Positions 43,491 to 54,783 of a stretch of DNA of 64,000 nucleotides are shown here, piece after piece. The stretch is from Posidonia oceanica. Lineage: Eukaryota > Streptophyta > Magnoliopsida > Alismatales > Posidoniaceae. The notes below the pieces were generated by a model. The model made no database searches and was not told the DNA's origin. It saw nothing but the letters and a program-made list of their open reading frames with translations. Where the stretch lies: positions 65,600,001 through 65,664,000 of the forward strand of contig JAZBRS010000074.1 of assembly GCA_037176725.1 (NCBI GenBank), in the 5' to 3' direction. Each line of letters begins with the position of its first letter. The stretch's first letter is position 1. Made by a program: the position numbers and the translations under genes.

Positions 43491-45058
43491 GGCTGCTTTT
43501 TGTTATTGTCGTACCCTGATACAGTTAAGGCTGCTGGGCATAGTTGAGATTCGATTAGCCTAACTAACTGCAGGGTTTCTAGGGAGCATACGTTTAAAGT
43601 TGCCCTAGTATCGACAAGCACACCAGAAAGTTTATAACTGTTTATTACAATAGTGACATTTAAAGGTAATGTCCTCCTTTCAGGAGGAGCTAGTTCAGAG
43701 TCGGTGAAGAGAATTGTGGGCTCCATGAACACAGCAGCGACGACGGTGGCCAGAGCTTCAGCAGGCATGTCCTCCGGTACCTGGGCTTTCTTCAATACCT
43801 CCATCAGGATGTCCTGGTGCTTTTCCGAGGCTCTGATCAGCTCGTAGATGGAGATCTTTGCTTGTGTTTTTCTGAGCTGCTCCAAGACGTCGAAGGTGCC
43901 TTCTATCCTCTGGGGTATGTGGAACTCCGGTTGAGGCGGGGAGGTGGCTGGTTCTGCATTAGGCGGAGGCAGTGCGACCTGGTTGGAGATCCGTCCGATT
44001 CTTGTGATGGGGGCCTGCTGAGCCTGGTTGTGTTCCCCCTTGGCGTGGCCGGACTTGAGCAGAGACAGAGGCTTCCTGAGAAGAGACTGCCCCTGGTTTA
44101 TGGGCAGTAGAGATGAGTTCAGCAATGTGGGCCTCTGGATCTGGGTATACGCTTGGGCTGCTTGATTATCGGTGAGTTGCTGGAATCCTTGGATACTTGG
44201 GACTTCATCGTCCCCGTCATCAATCCAGCTGCCTGTGCCATTCGGCGCTGGGTCTCCCATGTGGAATCCTGCCAGATAAGGTCCCCAGATCATTTCCAGG
44301 GTCGTTTCATGGTCCGCCTGGATGGTGATCATCTCGCCTTGGAACTTGAACTTTAATAGCTGGTGCGTCGGGGACGCAACTGCACATATTTCCGCCAACC
44401 AAGTTCTCCTGAGGATCAACGGTTCCGCTAGGTCACATTCTACCACCATGACCTTGGTAATGCTGGTGAGGGGGCTGATGGTGATGGCCAGCTGCACTGT
44501 CCCTATCACCTCTGTCTGGATATTATTAAAGCCCTTGCAAAAGATCTTCTCCCTGGTAATATCCTCTTCTTCGACATCCAGGTAGTCAAGTGTGTTCAGA
44601 GAGCACGCACTGCGACTAGCCCCTGTGTCCACAAGTATGCTAGGGAGGAGGTAGCCGTTGACCTCTACAGTGATCACCAATGGCCAGAGCCGTTTCTCCG
44701 GAGTGGGTAGCTCTGAGTCCTTGAAGACTATATGTCTTCGCTCATACTCCTTGATAATTTTCCGAGCTACCTCGAAGGGATCTGTATTGGCATTCTGCTC
44801 TTGGGATTGGCCTTCTCCTGGGAGGAAATTGAAGCACCTAAGGAGCTCGAGGTCCTCCTCCCTGCCTTCTTCGTCTTGTGTTGTCTCTATCGGGAATTTC
44901 CATTCTATGGATCCCTGTTCAGAGTACACCTCGATGTCATTGCTTTCCGCGATGGAGGAAGCCGGCTCTGGTTCTGATTCGATTAGGCACATGGTGATGG
45001 TCTCGGCTTCAGGCAGGCTGTCTTCTGTTTCCAGGTGCGCCACCGGGTGATTAGGCAA
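43478..45058 (-). pseudogene. Element B first protease and start of a second protease
   Basis: One open frame of 526 codons has two protease active-site loops. The first is ILVDTGASRSACSL (about residues 140-153), followed by a LILRRTWLAEI end motif in place of LILGRxW. About 300 residues later VLVDTRATLNVCSL opens a second protease, with Arg where the catalytic loop needs Gly. The two are clearly related, so the domain was duplicated in tandem. The linker between them is Pro/Gln-rich. The first copy keeps the catalytic loop. Confidence 0.85.
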
Positions 45059-45073
45059 AGGGTTCTGGTGTAT

Positions 45074-46963
45074 CTACAACTTGTGCTGTCCCGTCCTAGC
45101 CTCTTTCAATCTATCCTTGAGGGCTGACCACATTATTTCTCCCTTGTCATTTAGATCGTATATTCGATCTTTCAACACATAACATTCCTCAAGTGTGTGC
45201 CCGTTTCTCTGATGGTAGGCACAGTACTTGGTCATGTTTGCATTGGGAGCATTCGGTCTTGGCACTGGGAGTTGTAAGTCCCCACTTTCGACCAGCATCC
45301 TGAAGATGTCTAGGATCATCTCTGGAAGTGGTGGGTAACTTTGTCTCCTTGGTCCTCTAAGTGCCTGTGGAGGAGGAACATTGTGGTAGTCCCTCTGCCT
45401 TTGCGGTGGTGCTTTGTACTGACCGCTGTTCTGCCCTTGTTGAGAGTTTACCGGGGGATTAGGGTGCTGAGGTTGGAACTGCTGGAACGGTTGCCTTTGT
45501 GGTTCCACCTAATATTGAGGCTGCTGGAAGGGCTGCCCTTTCCATCCTCTCTGATGCTGCGTGGTTAGTTGTGCCATGTTGCCAGTGACACCTTCTATGG
45601 TATGTCCCGCAGTCTTCTTCCGGCCTTTTGTTTCGAGCTCTTCTCTGTTCCGCATTACCTTGGCGGCCCGCTCATATAACTATGGATAGGTGTGGAAGTC
45701 TCCTACCAACAGTCCAGCTCTGAGCGCTCCCATGGTGTTTCTTGCCATTATTTCCACGGCTTGGCCTTCAAGTATGTAGCATTCTGATCTGGCGGCCATG
45801 TCCCTCCACCGGCTAGTGAAGATGACGAAGTCCTCATTTGACCTCATTCTCTCAGCTGTGAGGTCGCCCGCAGTGGGTTTGTGTGGCACCCAGTGACTAT
45901 ATTGATTTAGAAAATTTTCCTCAATTATCCTAAAATCTTGGAGATCATAGGAAGTCAGGGTGTCGAACCACTTTAAGGCTTCTCCCTCAAGCGTCTTGAA
46001 GAAGAGGTATGCAGCGAGCCCGATGTCATAACGGTATGGCAGAGTATCCATAGTGAAGGCAGCTATGTGGTTCCTGGGATCCTCTGTACCGTTATATCTC
46101 CTCATTTTTGACATCTTAAACCCTGGGGGAAGGGCAAAGTGAGGGAACTTGGAGATATCGTAGCCGATGGGCATCTTGGAAGTGACCCCGGCCTTTGTTA
46201 AGGCTTCGGCAATCATCCTCTTAAGATCAGTCCCTGGTGTGGCGTAGTGCCCCTAGCTGGGGTGCTGGTGTGTTGGTGGGAATGGCGGTAGCGATGGGTT
46301 ATGTGGTGGATGGAAGAATGATGATTGGGGTCGTGTAGGGTAGTAAGGTGTGTTAATGAGAGGTTGTTGTGGATGGAAGAATGATTATGGAGGTGGAGTG
46401 GAGTAGTATGGCGTGTTAGCGGGAGGTTGTGGTAGGTATGGGGTTGCGTATGGTGGAGTTGGGTGGATATAAGGGTAGGTGGGCGTTGGGTAGTATGGCG
46501 GATAAGGGCCTTGGTTAGGGAAGGTAGGGTTAGGTGTGGCGTGCGTGTAGACGGGCGTATGGAATAGGTGGTTGTGGTGTTCTAGGAGGGTGGAGGTTTG
46601 TGGGTTTGCGTGCGTGAAATGTTGTTGTTGAGCTAGGGATTGCCGGACCTCATAGGTCTCTTCCTCAATTGGGTAGGAAGTAGTCACAATGGGAGGCACA
46701 ACGTTAGAAGTTGCCTCGGGACGTGTGAACTCGAGCGGGATGTCTATTGTTTGGGACTGATCCGCCTCCCCACCTTCTTCGTTTGTATCAGTGTGGTAAT
46801 CGAAGGGGATGGAGGCGTGTGGGAATTTTCGCCGGCCGACGGCTCGTGAGAAGCTGGGGGTTCCTGGCCCTTCCATTTGTAAGGCTGTGCCTCTGAAGAA
46901 AGACCCGTCCGGGCCTTGGCCTTGCTGTGCCATTGAGGTAGAGGTAGTGCTCATGCGCTCCAT
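45074..46963 (-). pseudogene. gag: Element B gag
   Basis: ATG is at 46963. The N-terminal 192 codons are Pro/Tyr/Thr-rich and end at TAA (46385-46387). The same frame continues with the capsid (46216-45680: FKMSKMRRYNGTEDP, GEALKWF, FTSRWRDMA) to TAG. It then runs, after another TAG at 45509-45511, to a zinc knuckle CAYHQRNGHTLEEC and a terminal TAG at 45074-45076. All segments share one reading frame, so decay is by point stops. In an intact copy gag and protease would be fused. Confidence 0.85.
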
Positions 46964-47216
46964 TGTTCTTTGTACTTTCTTCTTTTTCTTTTTTTTCTTT
47001 TTCTTTTTCTTTTTTTTCTTTTTTCCTTCTTTTTTTTAGACTATTACAGGAGATAAAAAAAAAGAAATTACAGACTTAATGAACACTAATTACTACAGAC
47101 TCGATAGAATGTGAAAAAAAATGTAACAGAAATGGAAACAGTTTGTGCTTATAATCCTGTGATTAGTAGTGTGCCTAATCCCTGCAGACAATGCACTGAA
47201 TCGTAATCCCCTTCTA

Positions 47217-47293
47217 GTCACCTGTATTACAGGCGACCTGACAGGTCACCGATTTCGCCGGCGGCTTACCGAGGCGCCTCCTGAACTGGCGGC
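47217..47293. promoter_or_regulatory. Palindrome array in B's leader
   Basis: Three units start at 47217 (GTCACC/GGCGAC), 47245 (GTCACC/GGCGGC) and 47273 (GGCGCC/GGCGGC). Each has a nine-base centre and the period is exactly 28 bp. Confidence 0.75.
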
Positions 47294-47996
47294 TGTGCCC
47301 CTAGTTCAGACAGTAAACCGGGTCTGTCTTGGACAGGCCACGCAACACTGAAGATGGAAAATGAGCAGGTTTCAAGCAATGCATTGCTTTTACTTGTTTA
47401 GGTGTTTAATTAATGGATTGATTAATCAACCTGCGTGGGTCACAAGCAACTGGGATTGGTTGGCTTTAAGGTACTCCTCCTTGACCTTCGCTAGGGTTCA
47501 CCAAGAGGGGCCTAAGTGGGGGGCTTGTCTCTCTAAAGAGGGACCCTCCACCTAGGATTCTGTCCTTAGGCTCAGCACTTAACAAACCACAAAGTGATAA
47601 AACACAGAGTACTAAGGTGTAAAGTATCTACCAAGTCCCACTATTGGCTCAGAGAGAGAGAGAGGCCAATAACGATACTTGGGACACCTTGAGATCTTGA
47701 TCTAGCTATTGCAGCTAAAACTGAGTATGGGAGAGCGACTTGCACTGGCCTGGGTTCGTTCAGATTAATCGTTCTAGCTAGAGGAAGACTTCCTCAAGTG
47801 ACTTCCACTTTAATACCAAACAACTAGTTTCCATCTTAAGGGTGGACACAAGCAAAGCTAGAAACCGTTAAAAAACTAGAAGATAGTGGACATGGAAAAT
47901 TTGTTTTTAATTTTTAGTGTTACTGCAGATCTAAAAACACAACACAAAGTACAGGAAAAAACTAAGAAGTATGTAGTAAAAAACCAGACTGATGGA

Positions 47997-48029
47997 GGCG
48001 CCTGTATAAGCAGCGTCTATATCAGTCGC
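47997..48029. promoter_or_regulatory. Palindrome array split by S2, left part
   Basis: A unit at 47997 (GGCGCC/AGCGTC) is followed 28 bp later by GTCGC at 48025-48029, which is also the target-site duplication of S2. The unit is completed from 53769 on the other side of S2 (centre CACTAGAGA, half-site AGCGGC). The next unit, GACGCT/GGCGGC at 53792, is again exactly 28 bp on once S2 is removed. Confidence 0.8.
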
Positions 48030-48644
48030 TGTAGTAATCCCAATCGGAATCAGGCTTACTATTAGCGACGATTGATCCGAGGAAGAGGCTCAACTCGAAA
48101 ACACTTAAAATCGAGGAGAAAAAGGAAAGATAAGACAAATCAGAGTCGCCACCATGTCTATTAACGGGAGACAAGGAAAACCGGGGGAAATGCATGGATT
48201 AACACGCAAAACCAAGCAAGAAATGCAAAGCAAAGCAATGCAAAGGAAACAAATGCAAATACATGCGAATGAAATGACTCTAGCCTAGGATAAGGGCAAT
48301 ATGGTCATTGCAGGCCAAAAGACAGGGCAAGGACTCCTGTTACGTGCGGGGAAGGTGTTAGGCACCCCCGACACGCCCGAGAATCGGTCTTTCTAGGCTT
48401 ACGCTCGCATACGCAGGGAAATGCAGGTCTGAATGCCTATGTGCCTAAATGAATGCTCAAGGTGTGCTCTAAGTGGAGAGATGCAAAGCAAGGAAGTAAA
48501 CGTGCTGTCTAAGTGCTCAGCTACGCTGTCTGTGTTCCGAACCGGGCGAAACCCAGCTCGTGAGAACTCCAGGCAGTAAGCATCACTGCCCTATATGCAA
48601 ATGCAAGCGAAAAAGCAAAACAACGGCAAAACCATGCAATGAGA

Positions 48645-48957
48645 TCGGCACGCAAGAGAAAACGGCGTAAAACACGCAAAACGAGGCAAGAAACAAGAAC
48701 GACACGCAAAATGGAGCAAAAGGACAAGATCGGCACGCAAAACGAGCAAGAAAGCAAGGCGGCACGCAAATCGGGCAAGAAAGCAAGGTGGCACGCAAAT
48801 CGGTGCAAAAGACGATAGCGGGCGCGCAAAACAGCGCAAAAGAGAAAGCAGGCATGCAAAACGGTGCCAAAACGAAGCGGGCACGCAAAACGGTGCCGAA
48901 AGCGAAGCGGGCACGCGAAACGGTGCCAAAGACAAAGCGGGCACGCAAAACAGTGCC
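48645..48957 (-). repeat. 30-bp minisatellite, S2 copy
   Basis: Same unit as in S1 (GGCACCGTTTCGCGTGCC type), read on the minus strand, about ten copies. The copies toward 48650 are more diverged. Confidence 0.8.
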
Positions 48958-49166
48958 AAAAGCAGCGAGATAAAACCTCGGAAAAGCCATGCGAATGCAA
49001 ATGCAGGGAAAAAGATCAGAAGAGGCTAAAGGAGAGGTAAAACAGCGTGTGTGTGAGAACAGACGCTGTTCGGGGCCACACAGAGTAGGTGTGAAGACCT
49101 ACAAAGGGGAGAGTGAGCAAACGGAGGGATTACCACTCCTTTGTGACCGTTTCCCACTAAACCGTT

Positions 49167-49218
49167 CCACGATCTGTCTCGCACGCTGCCCAAAGCTCGC
49201 GATGCGATCGGATCGTGG
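49167..49218 (-). other. Conserved LTR stem-loop, S2 copy
   Basis: CCACGATC pairs with GATCGTGG, enclosing a TCGCACGC/GCGATGCGA inner arm. It is the S2 equivalent of 16396-16447. Confidence 0.55.
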
Positions 49219-52200
49219 AAAAGGGGGAAGAAAGTCGCATTAAGTGATGAATCCAGGGAAAACACAACACAAAATACCCAAGAGTACGCGAAACGGGGAT
49301 CTGAGTTGATAGACAAGAAGAGGAGGCCCTATTCTACATGCTCAAAGAGACGGAAAGCGAAAACAAGGCAATGGATGCAAATGGCATGCGAATGAATGCA
49401 ATGCAGGGGTTCAGGAGGACATACCTGGAAATCCTGGGGCCTGATCTGAAATCTGCTTAGTCCATGCTGAAGAGCGCTTCGCCGCGGTCGTCTGAGCAGC
49501 TTATTTGGGAAGATCCAACGACCGGATTAGAAGATATCGCAGCTTCAAGGCAGGAGGGCCAGAACAGGGGAGAAAAGCAGATCTAAGTGTTCAGGAGGTC
49601 CTAGGGGTGTGCAAAAAGGTCCTCCCAGGTGAATGGGAGCCAAGGGGGCTTTGGTGTGTGCAAAAGAAGCTTAATGCAAAGCTACATGGATGCAAATGCA
49701 TGTGGGAAGTAAGAAAAGACAAGGAAAAGAAATTTGGAAAAAAACAGGAGTTCAAAAGCATTTTTAAAAAAGAAAAGGAGGCTAAAAGCAAAATTTCAAA
49801 AAGGATGGGGCCCACAGGGGAGAGTCTTGAAAACAGGAGAGGGCAAAGGGTTATTTTGCAAAAGACCGGGTTCAGAAAGCCATTTTGAAAAGAGGGTATG
49901 CATTGGAAGAAGTTTTGAAAACAAAAGGAGGTCAGAATGCAATTTTAGAAAAACTAGGGTCTAGAGTGCAAATTTTCCAGAAAATGAGGTTCCGGGGAGT
50001 CTGGGAATGCAAGTGGAGGGTCTACATGCAATTTTGTAAGAATAGGAGCTAAGATGCAACTTTAGGGGCAAAACAGTCTTTTTACATGCTTTTAAAAGGA
50101 TGCAAGGACCTACGTGTCATTTTTAAAACGTGCAAGGGCCGAGTATGCAATTTTAGATGCAAAATGTGCTCTGAAATCAAGGTCTATGGACTGATGTGCA
50201 ATTTTTTTTAAAAAAATAGGGTTAAAATGCAATGCAATAAGCTAAAGTGCATGTAAGGAGATTACTGTGCATTTAAAATGGACCTATATGCAAAAATGGA
50301 AAATCAGAGGGGCTGATATGCAATGCAGTATGCAAAATGAGGAAAATAAACCCTAAGTTCTACAGTGCATTGGACTAAGATGCAAAAACAGAAACTAAAA
50401 AGGACCCAGAATGCAATACAATAAGGCAAACTTACAGCATTTAAATTAAATAATCTACTGCAGGATTCAGATGCAAAAATTAAAAGTAGAAGGGCTAAAA
50501 CATAATTTTTTTACAACTGGACAGCACAGTAAATGGACTATCATGCAAATACTAAAAACCAGAAACATTTAAAGCAATTTAATAAGGTTCTAAATTCAAT
50601 ATAACATAAAACTTAATCTGATCAGGACCTACATGCAATATTAGAAAGTTATTATAACATGAATGCAATGCAAGTAAAATTTACTAAGCTACTGAAAAAA
50701 AATAAAAGAAAACGTAACAGTGGCTTACAGTGGAGGTGGAGACCGGAGGATCGCCGGCGAAGCTCTGGATCGGCGGAGGAGGGGCGTCGCGGGGCGGCGG
50801 AGCGTGGGAAGAGAGCGGCGGGGTGCGAGGGAGGCGGAGGAGGCCTGCGGCGGAGCGTGGGGCGGCGGAGCGACGCGCGATGGCCGCTGTGGGGGTGGCC
50901 GGCGCCGGAGAAGACGACAACTTCGGCGAGGGATTGCGGGCGGCACAGGCGATGAAAACCCTCGGGGAAAGGCCGAGGAGCAAGAGGGAGAGGAGGAGAA
51001 TCCGGTGGAGGCTTGCTTCACCCCTCACGCGCGCTGGAAGAGGCCACCCATCCAGGAGGATTTCGGCCTGCCGGAGGGAGGTGGAGACGGCGGAGGACGG
51101 TGGCTGCTGGTGCGAGGGCGGTTCGGGGGCGTTGCCGGAGGTCCAAGGAAGATGACGGAGCAATCGGGAGCGCGTTCTACAGCCTGGGGCGAGATCTGGT
51201 TCAGCAGGGGCTTTGCTGTGAAGGCCGAGGTGGGTGCGGTGTTGTGCGGCGTTCCAGGCCGAGCCAAGGATACAGGCGGCTAGGTGGTTGTCTGGGGAGT
51301 GCGTGGGAGGAAACAGAAGTGGATTCCACTGAGTGTGGAGGAAGTTATGGATGTTGGAAGATTTCGGCAAAAAAGGGGACCCAAGTGTTTGTAGTGGAAT
51401 GCGGTGGCTGTGGGAGGTTTCACGGTGAGATATTGGGTGGATTGTGAAGGTGGGAACTTGGTGAGTACGATGGTGGAGTTTGGGAATTTTTGGATGCTCG
51501 TGGTGGTGGGTTTGCAATGAAGAAGGTCGTTCTGAGCTGTTTGGGTGCTGGCCACTTCGGGGGAGGATTCCGGGAAGGATTGGGGGTGTTTTTGGGTTCT
51601 GGAAGAAGGGTGAGAGAGCTGGGAACTTGGTCTTTGCAGGTGTGTAAGCCGAACCTCCTTTGGATCCAAAATCTCAGCCTTTTTGTTCCTCCAAAGTTTG
51701 CTGGTTTCCAAGGTCAAGGGGAGAGGGCATGGGTCCTTGTCCTTGGTTTCAGGCCACAGGGCAAGGTGGTGATGGAGGTCGTGGGTAGTGGGGTGTGCTG
51801 GGAAGTCAAGGTGGCTGTCAGGTGAAGGTTTGAAAAAAAAACCAAGGAGGGAGAGGTGTTGACTGTCGTTTCTGTTTTGAGAAGAGAAGAAGAATGGAAG
51901 AAGAAGAAGAAGAAGAAGAAGAGAAGGAGGGAAAGAAGAAGGAGAAATTGGCCGTGGGTTGGGCTTGGAATACAGTAGAAGAAAAGAAATTAAGAAAGAG
52001 GGAAAGAAGGAGGGGTAGAAAAGAAAGGGAAGAAGGAAGAAAAAGAAAGAAAGAGGAGAAAGAAGGAAGAAAATAAAAATAAAAATAAAAATAAAATAAA
52101 ATAAAAATAGAAAAGGATGGGAAGAGTTTTTAGAATGGTTGTGTTTAGGTTAGGATTTTAATTAGGTTTTTTAATGATTGTTTTGGGTTAATTAGTGTGT

Positions 52201-53763
52201 TTTGGGCTTGATTAGGGTTTTAGATTTTTCTTTTGTCTTTAATTCATTTTCCATTTGATTAAGTGTTTGTTAAGTCTTTTCAAATTGTTTTTTAAATTGT
52301 ATTTTTCTTGTTAAGCACTTAGGATGTTAATTAGGATTTTTAAGATTTATTTTTATATTAATTAGAATGGGTTTTGGGCTTTTTAGTTCTAGCCTTTTAG
52401 GTTTTTTTCTTTCTTAAGTCTTTTAAATTATGCTTTGATTTTTACTTGTTGATTTTCCTTGAAGTTTTTAGTTAGATTTCTCTGATTTGATGGGGTGTTT
52501 TTAAGTCTTTTAAATGTGTTTTTTTTTTCTTTCTCTTTTTAATTGAGTCCTTATGTTGTTTTTCTTATGTTTATTAGGTTAAGTCTTTTTGCTTCTTTAA
52601 TTACTTATCTTAGTGTTTGTTTTTTAATTCTTCTTTTTAGGGTTTGTTTTTTAATTCTTCTAGTGGGGTTTTTACTTTTGGTGGGTTTTGATTTTATTTT
52701 AGTTTTTTCCTTGATTTTTCAGTGTTTTCTTTTGGTTTGTTGTGCATTTTTTAGTTTACATGCTTGACTTTCCTTTTAGCTTGATTTAGTTAAGTTTAAG
52801 TTTTTAATTGCTTGTTTAATGTTTTTTAATTGTTTTTCTTGGGATTATGATTTGTTTCTCTTATGTTTTAGAGTTTTACAGATTTTTAGGGGTTTTTATG
52901 GATTTTAGCAAAGGAAAGAAAAGGGAAAGAGAAGGAGGAAGAAAATGGAAAAAGGGGGAAATAAAAGGGAAAGAGATGAGCTGGAGGAAAACGATTTTTT
53001 AAAATTCAAGGAAAATGTTAAAAATAAAGTAAAAATAGGAATAAGGTAGAGAAAGGGTAGAAGCACAAAGGGGGCCCACAGTCAAGCAAGAAAAAGAGCA
53101 AGAGGGTGATGAAAAGAGAGATGATAATCAGGAGAGAGAGAGGAGAGAGAAAATGATAATCCCAGAGAGAGAAAAGGATAATTTGGGTGAATGGGGGTCT
53201 TAAAGGTCTTGGAATGGGATGAAAATTGGTGAGTGGGTAGGCTAGGGCTTGGAATGCTCGGTCTGAAGTTTTGGTTTAATTCCAAGGAGGTTTTGGAGAG
53301 GTTTTAAGGTGTAGAAAAAGGGGAGTTTTACCTAGGTTTTCTAGGGTTTTTGGCAATAGTCTTGGTTTGAGAATTTCTAAGTTCTTGGGTGGGTTTGTTA
53401 AGTAGGTGTTGATGGGTTTTCCTATGGATTTTGGTCAGGTTTTGGGTTCGGGAAAGGGGTGTGATCCTAGGTTGAGTTTGGGCTTGTTTTGAAGGGTAAA
53501 GAGGAGAGTTAGGGTTTGGTTTGGACCTAGGTTTGGATGGCTTTAGGGCAAGGTTTTGGATGGTTTCAGGGTAAGGTTTTGAGAGGGTTTTGGGGTGGTT
53601 TTCTGGGTTAGAAAATGAGTGTGGTTCTAGGTTTGGTTTTGAGGTTTGAGGTGGGGTTTTGATTTGAAAGGAAGGGTGAGGGGGAAAAGTGTAATTTTGG
53701 ATTTTTTTTCCTAGCCGCCCGAGAGACCTGTCGATTCAGCCTTGTCGAAATGGGGTGTCAACA

Positions 53764-54028
53764 GTAGCCCACTAGAGAAGCGGCTAATACAGACGCTACT
53801 AGGACCGGCGGCTCGCAACACAGTATCCTAACTTCAGTAAAATAACCCTGGCTACTGGAGCTTAGGATTTTACTGACGTCAGAAACAGACGGAGGATAAA
53901 AACAGAAAAGGTTCGGGATATCGTGAAAACCTAAGTCTATGAGGATAATGGAAAGAAGGGGAGGAATCAACTCACGTAGCACGGGGGTTGGCTAAAGCCG
54001 AGTCCCACCCGTGATCCGCCACTTAATT
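53764..54028 (-). other. Start of element B interior, with candidate PBS
   Basis: Sequence between S2 and the 5' LTR. On the sense strand TGGCGGATCACGGGTGGG begins seven bases inside the LTR (about 54021 downward). It starts with TGG as a PBS should, but I cannot match it to a specific tRNA. The rest holds the right half of the split palindrome array (53769-53812). No gene. Confidence 0.45.
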
Positions 54029-54711
54029 TGTAGATGTGGAATTCGGGGGGAGGGGGGGGTGTTTGTAAGGAGATGTCAGTGCTTCCACGACGTCGTCAGC
54101 CTTTGTTGTGATCACCACTCATCTCTGGGCAGACAAGATACCTGGGGGAGATTATGATGATGCAGGTCCTCAGACCACTAGATCGACAGCAGGGTGTCGT
54201 CTAGCGGCTTCCTCATGCTGCGTGAGTTCCTTCCTTTCCTTCAAAACAAAATGACATAGATTAGCTTCGGTGTAGTATCAATAACGGAGGTGAATGGAAT
54301 GACATGACTAAAAGAAAATAAATACTGACTGGGGATTGTTCCCGTATGCATATGATATGATCCTATGCTAAGGAATGTAAAGAGATGTAGTAAGAAACTA
54401 AATTGGAAGAAGATACTCCCTTTCACCCTTATGCTGTGTGCAATGAGGTTGGAAGGAAGCACGGTCGGAGCTCCAGCGTAGCTGAGGATTCCCAGGTTGG
54501 AGGTAGAAGCTCAGGTTAGTAGCCTATTGGGGAGAGGAGGTAGTGTTTCTGGATTGGAAAGACTAACTCTCTGAGTGTGGCTCGCAACTGACAGGGCTCT
54601 GTCTCTTCTGGAAGTTCCTCTCTGGGGGGATTTCTCTTTCTAAAATTCCTACCACTAAGGGGGAATTTCTCACTCAAAAGTTCCGACCCCTAAACCACCG
54701 GCCTAGGGGGT

Positions 54712-54720
54712 CTATTTATA
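54712..54720 (-). promoter_or_regulatory. TATA box of B's 5' LTR
   Basis: TATAAATAG on the minus strand, about 890 bp from the LTR 5' end, oriented toward gag. It is the likely core promoter for the element's genomic RNA. Confidence 0.65.
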
Positions 54721-54783
54721 GACTCTAGGGGTGTAGGGACGGTTGGAGTTTAGAAAATTCTAGAAAAATGGCAGTTAGTCTTA

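Larger units (their letters stand above)
46964..48029 (-). other. Element B leader next to gag
   Basis: Untranslated region between gag and the S2 insertion. Directly upstream of the gag ATG, on the sense strand, lies a 60-base purine tract (46978-47038, A with G). Palindrome arrays lie at 47217-47293 and from 47997 onward. A short AGAGAGAG run is at 47651-47662. No gene is seen. Confidence 0.65.
48030..53763 (-). repeat. Solo LTR S2, 5.7 kb, inverted relative to S1
   Basis: The minus strand starts TGTTGACACCCC at 53763 and ends GGATTACTACA at 48030. Flanks are GTCGC and GTAGC, a duplication with one mismatch. No PBS follows the end, so it is a solo LTR. It has the same modules as S1: minisatellite (48645-48957), stem-loop (49167-49218), hairpin (48343-48375), PBS-like motif (48142-48151), GC-rich island (50725-51830), and AAG microsatellite (51893-51925). 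Open frames up to 277 codons in the GC island are not supported as genes. Confidence 0.9.

Noticed and set aside
50684..51517. 277-codon minus-strand frame and its neighbours in the GC-rich island of S2
   Set aside because: The island is LTR sequence, present in inverted copy in S1 where the frame is not kept. Translation is Pro/Ser/His-rich without a domain.
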